From positions 1 to 6,331 of the forward strand of contig CAZPHU010000166.1 of NCBI GenBank assembly GCA_964586285.1: 6,331 bases of DNA. The letters are read 5' to 3'. Positions 1 through 5,856 of this stretch are shown in pieces. Within the stretch, counting starts at the first letter, position 1. Each line of letters opens with the position of its first letter. The position numbers and the translations under genes are program-made. Below the pieces are notes generated by a model. The model was not told the origin of the DNA, made no database searches, and saw nothing but the letters and a program-made list of their open reading frames with translations. Source of the stretch: CAZPHU01 sp964586285 (lineage in GTDB: Bacteria > Fibrobacterota > Chitinivibrionia > Chitinivibrionales > CAYFVL01).

Positions 1-167
1 TGCTTCTTGCAAAGGGCGCCGATACCAGCCTGCGATGCAAAGAGGGAAAGACCGCTCTGGACTATCTGCCTTCGTGGGAAAAAGATGCGGTCAAGGAAAA
101 AATAACCGGGATGTTTTCGGCGCCGCGGGGCAAAAGAAGCACACACGAAAAGGAAGGGTGTAAATGA
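1..167 (+). CDS. Ankyrin-repeat protein, C-terminal end (5' partial)
   Basis: The frame whose first full codon is at base 3 is open from the window edge to TGA at 165-167 and gives about 54 residues. The first half reads LLAKGADTSLRCKEGKTALD, which is the end of one ankyrin repeat (LL-x-KGAD) followed by the start of another (GKTALDYL). The last ~30 residues (WEKDAVKEKITGMF and then a lysine/arginine-rich tail) look like a capping helix and a basic C-terminus. Ankyrin repeats bind other proteins; the partner cannot be told from this fragment. Most of the gene, including its start and any signal peptide, lies upstream of the window. The stop codon overlaps the ATG of the next small ORF as ATGA. 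Confident about the repeat type, not about function. Confidence 0.75.
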   Translation, partial: LLAKGADTSLRCKEGKTALDYLPSWEKDAVKEKITGMFSAPRGKRSTHEKEGCK

Positions 168-256
168 CACGAAGAAACGAATGCGCGCCGGATTTCACGA
201 TTGAGCCGGTTGTAAACGACATCGGCAGTTCGTTCGCCACAGCTCGTGCGCCATAA
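164..256 (+). CDS. Possible 30-residue ORF coupled to the ankyrin gene
   Basis: ATG at 164 overlaps the TGA of the ankyrin gene (ATGA), and an AGGAAGG Shine-Dalgarno sequence lies at 151-157 with a 6-base spacer, so a ribosome could start here. The product begins MTRRNECAPDFTIEPVV and ends at TAA 254-256, with no hydrophobic stretch and no family I recognise. Its stop overlaps another ATG (TAATG, 254-258). It may be a small coupled protein, but given the decay downstream it may equally be the head of a lost gene. The start signals are good; the product itself is weakly supported. Confidence 0.3.
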   Translation: MTRRNECAPDFTIEPVVNDIGSSFATARAP

Positions 257-258
257 TG

Positions 259-283
259 TGGTTTGTTGGTATACCGCAAACCA
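259..283. repeat. Inverted repeat (dyad) around GGTATACC
   Basis: TGGTTTG (259-265) is the exact reverse complement of CAAACCA (277-283), and the centre GGTATACC (268-275) is itself an 8-base palindrome; the halves differ only by TT against G between the arms. Such a dyad could be a regulator site or a small RNA hairpin. It sits between the small ORF and the damaged gene that follows. No T-tract follows directly, so it is not a standard terminator. Confidence 0.35.
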
Positions 284-286
284 TAT

Positions 287-805
287 ATGTGTCTGGTTTT
301 TTATCGATATTGCTTTTTTCTTTTCGAGTTTCCGAGCAACAGAGCAGATATGCGGTTTTTTCGAAAAAAAGCGAAAAAACCACTTGTCCGCGGTGCATTT
401 GAGAAAGAGGCGATGCGATCGGGGTGTTTCGAAGTCGTCGATGACGGCTCTGAGGAGTATACTGTGGATCTTACAGTCGTTGAGCAGGATACACGTGGGC
501 CGTATTCAAAATTTTTCTACATGTACTTTGCTGTATATATTTATGGATACTGATTGGGACAGAAGGCTGGGCCGGGAGGGAGTTCAGTTGCCCTTAAAAT
601 GGATTTAAAACAGGGAGATAAGACGATTGCCAGTGAAAAGTTTTCCTCTTATACCACTACCGATATGCTGCGAGGGAAGAATAACGTCAAGGAATTGCGA
701 AGAAATTTCTTGATCGGAATGGTGGAATTGGTATCTTTTGCATTTGAAGAGTGTATCGAAAATGCGGTTTACACGATAAATGCTCAGATTAATGCACCGA
801 ATTAA
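287..805 (+). pseudogene. Envelope-type hypothetical protein interrupted by in-frame TGA
   Basis: One reading frame runs from about 263 to TAA 803-805 and is broken only by TGA at 551-553. The text on both sides is clearly one protein: GAFEKEAMRSGCFEVVDDGS, then YTVDLTVVEQDTRG and FFYMYFAVYIYGY before the stop, and GQKAGPGGSSVALKMDL, KTIASEKFSSYTTTDMLRG and FLIGMVELVSFAFEECIENA after it. The pattern of an amphipathic helix ending in SGCFEVV, alternating beta strands and a long final helix resembles small periplasmic or outer-membrane lipoproteins, but I do not recognise a named family. The start is unclear: ATG 287 gives a poor signal-like N-terminus, a TTG at 263 is possible, and ATG 350 would start just before the folded part. 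The A-runs at 363-379 could hide a frameshift linking the body to the frame starting at ATG 256, which has a better hydrophobic segment (GFLSILLFSF). No start has a convincing ribosome-binding site. Probably a recent pseudogene; TGA readthrough is the less likely alternative. Confidence 0.6.
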
Positions 806-814
806 AGAGGAGGA
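804..814 (+). promoter_or_regulatory. Orphan Shine-Dalgarno sequence without a gene
   Basis: AAGAGGAGGAG directly follows the stop of the preceding gene and is close to a perfect anti-16S match. Nothing it could serve follows: there is no ATG or TTG within 15 bases, and the GTG further on hits TAA after two codons. It probably served a downstream cistron that has been deleted. The stretch from here to 972 holds no other feature I can support. Confidence 0.35.
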
Positions 815-972
815 GCGTTTATAAGACGGGTGGGATAAAGAATAGACCGCAACGCGTAGCGCAGAGGTGCGTCCACCATTGCCTATAATTTCGGCCTATG
901 CGGATGTTTTTAGATGCTTTCTTTCGTTAACGAACACGAAACAATGAATTTGACTTGCCTTCTGATACGTCG

Positions 973-1170
973 CTACTTCGTGGCCTGTGAAGGATTTTCT
1001 TTGGACGAAACCCTGCTGCAGCCGATCAGTCCGCCGCCCAGCGAGGCGGCAGCAAGTGCGGCGGTGGAGCGTGCGCATCTGGAAAGAAAATTGCGCCGTG
1101 TCGAATCGAACGAATCGGTTACATCGCTACTGCTTCTGTGAATAAGCCTGGATGATTTTTTAACCGACAT
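973..1170 (-). pseudogene. Tat lipoprotein signal peptide with truncated body
   Basis: The 65-residue reading has a textbook twin-arginine signal: STRRNFL (residues 23-29), a hydrophobic alanine/leucine/glycine stretch, and a lipobox LIGC with Cys51. Only 14 residues follow the cysteine (SRVSSKENPSQATK) before the stop at 973-975. Tat lipoproteins normally carry a large, often cofactor-containing folded domain, so what remains looks like the head of a truncated gene; the other minus-strand frames downstream do not show an obvious continuation. ATG at 1168-1170 is preferred over the in-frame ATG at 1183-1185 because a GGGGGGTGA-like sequence precedes it. It lies 107 bases downstream of the SHOCT gene on the same strand and may have been co-transcribed. 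It could also be a genuine tiny lipoprotein, but a Tat signal would then be unusual. Confidence 0.55.
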
Positions 1171-1277
1171 TCGGTCACCCCCCATTCATCTACAATGAAA
1201 TCCGGAGCCCGGTGATAGTGCTGCAATATATATGTCAGGAAACGTATCAAGGGCAACTCTGTATTCCGGAAGCGATG

Positions 1278-1514
1278 CTATTGCAGGTCCTTTTTCTTCT
1301 GCTCAAACTCCTGTTTATCGATCTCCCCGCGGGCGTAGCGTTTCTTGAGAATGTCCAGCGGCGTATCATGCGAAGATCCGCCGGCCTGCATCCCTGTGTC
1401 GCGGTTTTGAGCCATTCTCACCGCAACAACGATCAGCACCGCTATAAGCACTATCCACAGTATAATCATAATTCCGCCTCCCCAGCTCCATTGCATGTGA
1501 TCACCCCAGTGCAT
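1278..1514 (-). CDS. Small membrane protein with C-terminal SHOCT domain
   Basis: The 78-residue protein has an N-terminus rich in His, Met and Trp (MHWGDHMQWSWGGG), one membrane span at about residues 15-33 (IMIILWIVLIAVLIVVAV), a short polar linker, and a SHOCT domain at 51-78 (TPLDILKKRYARGEIDKQEF). SHOCT is a short C-terminal oligomerisation-type motif found on many small bacterial membrane proteins; its molecular role is poorly defined. The His/Met-rich N-terminus resembles relatives found near metal-handling genes, but no such gene is present here, so metal binding is speculation. ATG 1512-1514 is chosen over upstream starts because GAGGT lies 5 bases before it and the extra upstream residues look unlike protein. 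The reading frame is intact and has its own good promoter upstream. Confidence 0.85.
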   Translation of the reverse strand: MHWGDHMQWSWGGGIMIILWIVLIAVLIVVAVRMAQNRDTGMQAGGSSHDTPLDILKKRYARGEIDKQEFEQKKKDLQ

Positions 1515-1570
1515 AGGATACCTCGCTTTCGGTTGTGGGTGTGTTTCTGACACGCAGAGCAGAAGCAAAG

Positions 1571-1599
1571 ATTATGCCTGCCTGATGGACCCATCGCAA
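1571..1599 (-). promoter_or_regulatory. Sigma-70 type promoter of the SHOCT gene
   Basis: Read on the minus strand, TTGCGA (plus positions 1594-1599) and CATAAT (1571-1576) are separated by exactly 17 bases; they match the -35 and -10 consensus at 4/6 and 5/6 positions. Transcription would start near 1564, about 50 bases before the ATG at 1514. Position and spacing support a working promoter. Confidence 0.5.
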
Positions 1600-1720
1600 A
1601 AGAGATGCTGAACTTTCAAAAATGTGCTGAATGAGGTTTGATGCTGTGGGATGGGGTTATTTATCAAGTATTGACTCCCGGCGTCTGATAGTCATGAGGC
1701 GATTATATGAGACACTTCCC

Positions 1721-1769
1721 GTCCAAGTAGAATCGATACAGATGGAGTTGAAACTTACATAACTTGGAC
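1721..1769. repeat. Inverted repeat GTCCAAGT / ACTTGGAC
   Basis: GTCCAAGT at 1721-1728 is the exact reverse complement of ACTTGGAC at 1762-1769, with 33 bases between them. The second arm overlaps the first copy of the TTGGACAGCAG direct repeat. It may be a regulator site pair or the leftover ends of a small mobile element; no transposase is present in the interval. Confidence 0.35.
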
Positions 1770-1879
1770 AGCAGCAGAACCAATTCTGTAAACCTGGTTC
1801 TGGGAATGGAGGAAAATGTGGGCAAATATTAACTTAAACGAGTATTTCTATACAGAATGGCAACTAATTTGGACAGCAG
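1764..1879. repeat. Pair of direct repeats TTGGACAGCAG
   Basis: TTGGACAGCAG occurs at 1764-1774 and at 1869-1879, 105 bases apart, with similar flanks (ACTTGGACAGCAG and ATTTGGACAGCAG). The second copy ends five bases before the peptidase start codon. An 11-base exact match in the same short intergenic region is unlikely to be chance. Candidate explanations are a regulator binding site or a scar of mobile DNA. Confidence 0.4.
1775..1802 (+). repeat. Hairpin CAGAACCA / TGGTTCTG
   Basis: CAGAACCA (1775-1782) pairs perfectly with TGGTTCTG (1795-1802) over 8 bases with a 12-base loop. No T-run follows, so it is not a classical terminator. It stands just before the GGAGG at 1808-1812, so in RNA it would lie next to the ribosome-binding site of the small upstream ORF. 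Confidence 0.35.
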
Positions 1880-1887
1880 TGAGATGA
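1816..1887 (+). CDS. Possible 23-residue leader ORF overlapping the peptidase start
   Basis: ATG 1816 follows GGAGG (1808-1812) at a short 3-base spacer. The product starts MWANINLNEYFYTEWQLIW and ends with TGA 1885-1887, which overlaps the peptidase ATG 1884-1886 as ATGA. That geometry is typical of translational coupling and the peptidase itself has no good ribosome-binding site, so a coupling leader is plausible. The short spacing and lack of relatives keep confidence low. Confidence 0.25.
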   Translation: MWANINLNEYFYTEWQLIWTAVR

Positions 1888-3704
1888 TTTATATAAAAAA
1901 GAACATTTTTAACAATCTAATGATTCTCTTCTTTTCATTGACTTTCGTAACCAATCTTTTTGCCCGGTAAACCATCTTGGTCGATCGCTTCAGAGACGTT
2001 CCAAAAACTTACGATTACCTGATCATAACTTCCGACATGTTCCTTGGATGTGCTCAAGACCTGGCAGTTTATAGAAACGAATACAGCTCGGATGATGACA
2101 ATAACGCGGGGATTGTTTCGTTGTCGCATATTTTCGATGAATTAGGGAATCGCCGGATGAAAAACCTACGGATATTATCAGAACAGCGGTCAGCTGGGCA
2201 AAGGAAAACTGGCGGGGTGATCTGAAATATCTTGTCCTGATCGGGGACGATTCGGTTGGAGTGCCTTCCTATTTGGTTAAAGAAGATATACGATTACATA
2301 TCAGAAATCCCTATACAGATCCGGATACAATATCCGCAGATACTAAACTTTACTATTCGGATGATTGTCTGGTGCTTGCCGATTCCTGCATCCTACCTTC
2401 CTTCTCTCCCGATCCGCAAGTAGTCGTGGGAAGAATTCCCTGCGAGACAGGATCTCAGTGCTCTGACTATATCCGCAAGGTAATCTCTTACGAGTCGGAT
2501 AAATCGGGCGCCTGGAGGAACAAAGTTATGTACGCCGCTGATGATCTTTATCAGAATGATAACCTCGACCATCACGGAGTATCATTTTGTAAAATCTTGT
2601 ATTTCATTGTCAGAGAAAAACCTCAAGGCATTCTTCGGTTCACAGAATTTTCTCTCCCTGTTTCCCAGAGACGAAACAGGAACACATTCGGCGGCGGGGG
2701 ATCGGTATTTTGATCTTGTCAACAGAGGAGCCGGTTGGACAGTATACTTTGGCCACGGCCATCCCGCGCAGCTGTCGGACGAAAAGTTTCTTGACGCATC
2801 ACAAAGCGGACGTTTCGAAAACATCGATAAGCCGACAATTTTCTTCTCGATGAGCTGTGAAAATGGAAACTTCCTTAATCCTTTACAGCAATCCATGTGT
2901 AAAAGTTTTCTTTTCGCTCCGGGTGGAGGAGCAATCGCCTACATCGCAAGTCCTGTTATACAGTACCAGTCCTCAAGTGAGGGATTTGCAAAAGCCTTTT
3001 TCTCGAATCTTACAAGGCATGCAAACACGAGTATCGGTAATGCCATGTTGCTTGCCAAAAGCAGCGAAGGCTCTAGTATGGCCCGGTATTTTCACCTTCT
3101 GGGCGACCCGGCGATTCAGCCTCTGCGCAGCGGGCCGAGCCTCTTATCCGAACGCCTGAGTAACGACATTAAAATTTCCTGCTCCGAATCCTTTTCGGGA
3201 CATTTTTCCCTGGAGCTTCTGTCTCCCGATACAGTCAGATTGCTTGATGATACCACCAAAACTTTGGTTTTCAAGAAAGCCGTGCATGCGGACTCGGGCA
3301 CATTCACCGATGAATTCGTAATGAATATCCCTGTAGAACTTGCACAAAAGGATCTTACCGCAAGGGTGTTTTGCTGGAATGATTCGCAAGAAAGCAGACT
3401 TAGTTTCGATATCCAATCATCGGCATCAGTTACCGGCAGATACAATACATCTTCACCCGAGCTTATAAACATCAAAACTGTCGGTTCCAATCTGGTTTTT
3501 TCTTTGCCGCAGGTCCCAAAGGCTTCCATTGTGCGCATATACTCATTGCAGGGGCGACTCATTTACCGCGGAAAAGGCATCCCGGGAGCCCGCTTTGTTT
3601 CCATTCCCCTGCGACGCATCGGACTCTCCGCCGGATATTACATTGCAACCTTGGAGAATGACAACATGCATGCATATTCGAAATTCGGCTACCATCCGCA
3701 TTAA
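1884..3704 (+). pseudogene. Peptidase C25 (gingipain-like) with sorting-type tail, broken
   Basis: In C25 peptidases a His-Cys dyad in a caspase-like fold cleaves secreted proteins, usually outside the cell. Codons 1-28 form a signal peptide (MIYIKK..., hydrophobic MILFFSLTFV, ending NLFA-R). Then come YDYLIIT, KYLVLIGDD, VVVGRIPCETGS, AWRNKVMYAADD, the catalytic-His motif YFGHGHP (His at 2754-2756), the catalytic-Cys motif SMSCENGNF (Cys at 2856-2858) and the domain-closing FHLLGDPAIQPL. The last ~80 residues (VRIYSLQGRLIYRG, LSAGYYIATLE) resemble FlgD/Por-type sorting domains seen on type IX cargo. Lesions: an in-frame TAA at 1968-1970 right after the signal peptide; a frameshift between about 2138 and 2152, repaired by one extra base in GAATTAGG (reading EFRESPDEKP); and a frameshift of the opposite kind near 2571-2583. 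The catalytic residues are intact, suggesting recent decay or sequencing error. The usual propeptide between signal and catalytic domain is absent. The start ATG has only a weak ribosome-binding site and is overlapped by a small upstream ORF. Confidence 0.85.
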
Positions 3705-5359
3705 AGCTGTCGCCGTCCGCTTATTTTTGCCACATAAATTTTGGGACTGTGAAAATCATTTAGACGGGGTTGCCACTTCGTTTCGAATGTTTTAATAACA
3801 TAGGGCATGAATGTTCGATAGTTGCCTGCCACACGCTCGCCGTGAACCCAACCACTGGTATAACGTTCGCTGAAAACCAGATACTCGATTCCACGCGCAC
3901 GCAGCGAGTCCAGGGGCTGGGCGCCCAGGTACCACTTCTGGAGCGCGACAGTGAATCGGGTAGTGTCCAGGCAGGGCGTTTTAATAATCTCTCGGGCAAT
4001 GGGCCGATCGCCGGGCAGATTTTTTTCGATCCATTGCCCGGCAATCTCACGAGTATCGCGGCCGTGGAAATTAACAAATATAGACCCAAGCTCCCGGCCG
4101 TTAAAGATTATTAGCAGCAATGGCAGCAGCCATAAAAGCCGCGGCCGTTTGATCGAGTAAAGGAGCTTCGATATCCCTACAGTGCCCACAAGGTAGAGGG
4201 GCAGAAAGATATTCATTATATATCGATCGGATTTGAGTCCCGATCCTCGGGCAAAGGTCAGAACAAGCCAGGTACCAACGATAACCAGTATAAGTGGACG
4301 CAGCTTTTTGAATCGAAGCCAGTTTAGAGCCGTTCCCGCAAGCAGCGCGGCCAAAACGGGGAAGGAGAATTGATGCAAAAACGCCTTCGGATAAACGTAC
4401 CAGTTTGAAAGATAGCTACGCCCCGGGCGAAATACCTTTCCGCCGGGTTCCTGAAAGGACAACACTTTATTAAGAGGCAGAGCAATCGAACGCCCTAAAA
4501 GCATATGAATATTGAGCAGATAAAAAACCGCAATCGATACGACACCGCAGGTCAGTCCAAAAATCACCAGCCTGCGGATCGAAATTCGCTTTTGGGTGAA
4601 CGCAGTGCCAAGGGACCACAGGTATAGAATAATAAATATTGCGCCGTTTTCTTTGACTCCTGCCGCCGCACCTACCAATGCGGCTCCGACAAGCACGGAG
4701 CGCAGGGAGGCAGGATTGAATCTGAAAAACGCATGGTAGGGTATGAGAAGACAAAAAAACGAAAGCGCACTCTCACGCGTTCCGTAATGTGAATACAGGT
4801 AGCCCGCTGGAAGCAGCAGGGCCGAAAAGGTAATTATAAGAGCGGCGTTTTCCCAAAATCGCCGGTTGCGTTGTTGATCACGGCTATTTGATAGTGTTTC
4901 ATTATCAATCCCAGAGTGCTCTGGTATGAGGAGCCGCCGAACCGTTGCATACAGCACGGCCATGGCGCCGACATAAAACCCAAACGATACCACGCGCGGG
5001 GGGATATAGAACCACGGCGAGGCGGCATTAACCCAGGGGTTGCCGTATTCATAGAAGAGGTTGTAAAACTCGGCATAGGAGCCGAATATTCTGAGCAGAT
5101 AACCGGCCAGGAAAAGCAGCACATAGGAGAAGCAATAGATCCAGCGGATGCCAAGAACATAAGAGGAAGCTCGGAACGGCTGCCCATCCAGCAGTTTCAG
5201 CGTATTAAACGACTCGATAACGACACAGTATTCATCTGGGTGAAATTGGTGAGGAAGCCCAAATCCTATTCCGGAGAACTGGATTCCAAGCACAATCGCA
5301 ATCAGGGCTAAAAGAATGAGTGAGAGCGGGGACTGGGATTTTATATCCGGCATTTTCAT
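3701..5359 (-). CDS. GT-C fold membrane glycosyltransferase (PMT/ArnT-like, GT39 type)
   Basis: The 552-residue protein has about ten or eleven membrane spans (among them 12-32, 73-92, 122-141, 172-189, 197-213, 222-250, 264-283, 331-348, 354-370, 380-400, 408-420) and a soluble C-terminal part from about 430. The first extracytoplasmic loop has HPDE (Asp42-Glu43), matching the acidic catalytic pair of the PMT/ArnT/RgtA-like GT-C families; SHYGTRESALSFF (190-202) and GAAAGVKENGAIF (230-242) are also at the usual places. Such enzymes take a sugar from a polyprenyl-phosphate donor and move it onto lipid, glycan or protein on the outer face of the inner membrane; donor and acceptor cannot be told here. 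ATG 5357-5359 (MKM) gives a full-length N-terminus but has no strong ribosome-binding site. The frame is intact. Its TAA overlaps the TAA of the convergent peptidase gene, and a near-consensus promoter lies about 120 bases upstream, so it is probably transcribed alone. Confidence 0.85.
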   Translation of the reverse strand: MKMPDIKSQSPLSLILLALIAIVLGIQFSGIGFGLPHQFHPDEYCVVIESFNTLKLLDGQPFRASSYVLGIRWIYCFSYVLLFLAGYLLRIFGSYAEFYNLFYEYGNPWVNAASPWFYIPPRVVSFGFYVGAMAVLYATVRRLLIPEHSGIDNETLSNSRDQQRNRRFWENAALIITFSALLLPAGYLYSHYGTRESALSFFCLLIPYHAFFRFNPASLRSVLVGAALVGAAAGVKENGAIFIILYLWSLGTAFTQKRISIRRLVIFGLTCGVVSIAVFYLLNIHMLLGRSIALPLNKVLSFQEPGGKVFRPGRSYLSNWYVYPKAFLHQFSFPVLAALLAGTALNWLRFKKLRPLILVIVGTWLVLTFARGSGLKSDRYIMNIFLPLYLVGTVGISKLLYSIKRPRLLWLLPLLLIIFNGRELGSIFVNFHGRDTREIAGQWIEKNLPGDRPIAREIIKTPCLDTTRFTVALQKWYLGAQPLDSLRARGIEYLVFSERYTSGWVHGERVAGNYRTFMPYVIKTFETKWQPRLNDFHSPKIYVAKISGRRQL

Positions 5360-5416
5360 AAGTGTACCAACATTTGTAATTACGCTGCCGAGGGTCGAGA
5401 TCGATTAGTTGCGCAC

Positions 5417-5426
5417 GGCTTAAGCC
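5417..5426. promoter_or_regulatory. Palindrome GGCTTAAGCC in the glycosyltransferase leader
   Basis: A perfect 10-base palindrome lies between the inferred transcription start (about 5472) and the start codon. It could be a regulator half-site pair or chance; no second copy is seen in the window. Confidence 0.2.
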
Positions 5427-5478
5427 TGGGATTAACTGATGGCAGCTGTCCTGTTAAAAAGGCATGCGTCTTTGCTCA

Positions 5479-5507
5479 ATTATAGGACCTCGGAACCGGG
5501 CCGTCAA
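5479..5507 (-). promoter_or_regulatory. Near-consensus sigma-70 promoter for the glycosyltransferase
   Basis: On the minus strand TTGACG (plus 5502-5507, 5/6 match) and TATAAT (plus 5479-5484, 6/6 match) are separated by exactly 17 bases. Transcription would start near 5472, leaving an untranslated leader of about 112 bases before ATG 5359. It is the best promoter in the window and points at the intact gene. Confidence 0.65.
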
Positions 5508-5512
5508 TGTAA

Positions 5513-5856
5513 GATACTACCATCAATGAAGTTTCACATCAAAATCTGACTTTTACTATCACGGCAAAGGGATTTCCTGCCGGCATGATGCATCTGCAGC
5601 ATGTGCATGGATTCAAGGACGGTAGTGATGCGGTATGCGCCGACAGCGCACAGGATGTTAACAATGATGGAATAGTGAATCTTATGGAAACGCAACTGGT
5701 ATCCGGCATTACCTGATTCCGCTCCATGACAACCCGCTGAGTCTCGATCTTCTCAGCCAAACCTATCCAAAAGCAGGTGATGACGGTACTGTCAGCTATC
5801 AGAAGACGTATTTACAATTGCTTAATGGCTTCAATGCACTTTTTCTAAACGCTTAA
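5513..5856 (+). pseudogene. Secreted HxHGF / EF-hand-like protein, headless and frameshifted
   Basis: From about 5513 the frame reads NLTFTITAKGFPAGMMHLQ, then HVHGFKDGSDAVC, then DVNNDGIVNLMET, and stops at TGA 5714-5716. The next frame continues the same protein: IPLHDNPLSLDLLSQTYPKA, DDGTVSYQKTYLQLL, ending at TAA 5854-5856. Restoring one C in ATTACCTG (5708-5715) joins them as VSGITLIPLHDNP, so a single-base deletion in a C-run explains the break. This recalls secreted bacterial proteins with a beta-sandwich start, an H-x-HGF motif and a D-x-N-x-DG-x5-E calcium-type loop; I know the pattern, not an assigned function. There is no start codon, ribosome-binding site or signal peptide: the frame is closed by TAA at 5510-5512, so the N-terminus is missing. 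The truncated 5' end abuts the glycosyltransferase promoter. Confidence 0.6.

Larger units (their letters stand above)
1600..1815. other. Non-coding interval between divergent transcription units
   Basis: This stretch separates the minus-strand SHOCT promoter from the plus-strand peptidase region. I see no convincing gene in it. It contains the short direct and inverted repeats listed separately, and is AT-rich without a clear plus-strand promoter; TTGACT at about 1672-1677 has no suitable -10 partner. Confidence 0.5.

Noticed and set aside
551..610. Selenoprotein with TGA as selenocysteine
   Set aside because: No clear SECIS-like hairpin could be drawn within 40 bases downstream, and the surrounding residues resemble no known redox motif.
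914..1141. Plus-strand ORF of 75 residues
   Set aside because: It is antisense to the Tat signal peptide, whose RR motif and lipobox are much more specific evidence for the minus strand.
1721..1879. Insertion sequence
   Set aside because: Repeats are short, no transposase or target duplication is visible, and the interval is too small.
551..1970. Stop-codon reassignment (TGA or TAA read as sense)
   Set aside because: The interrupting codons differ (TGA at 551, TAA at 1968), and TGA, TAG and TAA all act as plausible stops of genes in the window; frameshifts occur as well, so decay or error explains the pattern better.
3116..3562. Minus-strand ORF of 148 residues
   Set aside because: It is antisense to the continuous C25 and sorting-tail coding sequence and shows no domain or start signal.
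4916..5311. Plus-strand ORF of 131 residues
   Set aside because: It is antisense to the N-terminal half of the intact glycosyltransferase and has no protein-like features.
5539..5760. Minus-strand ORF of 73 residues
   Set aside because: It lies opposite the HxHGF/DxNxDG coding text, which has recognisable motifs.
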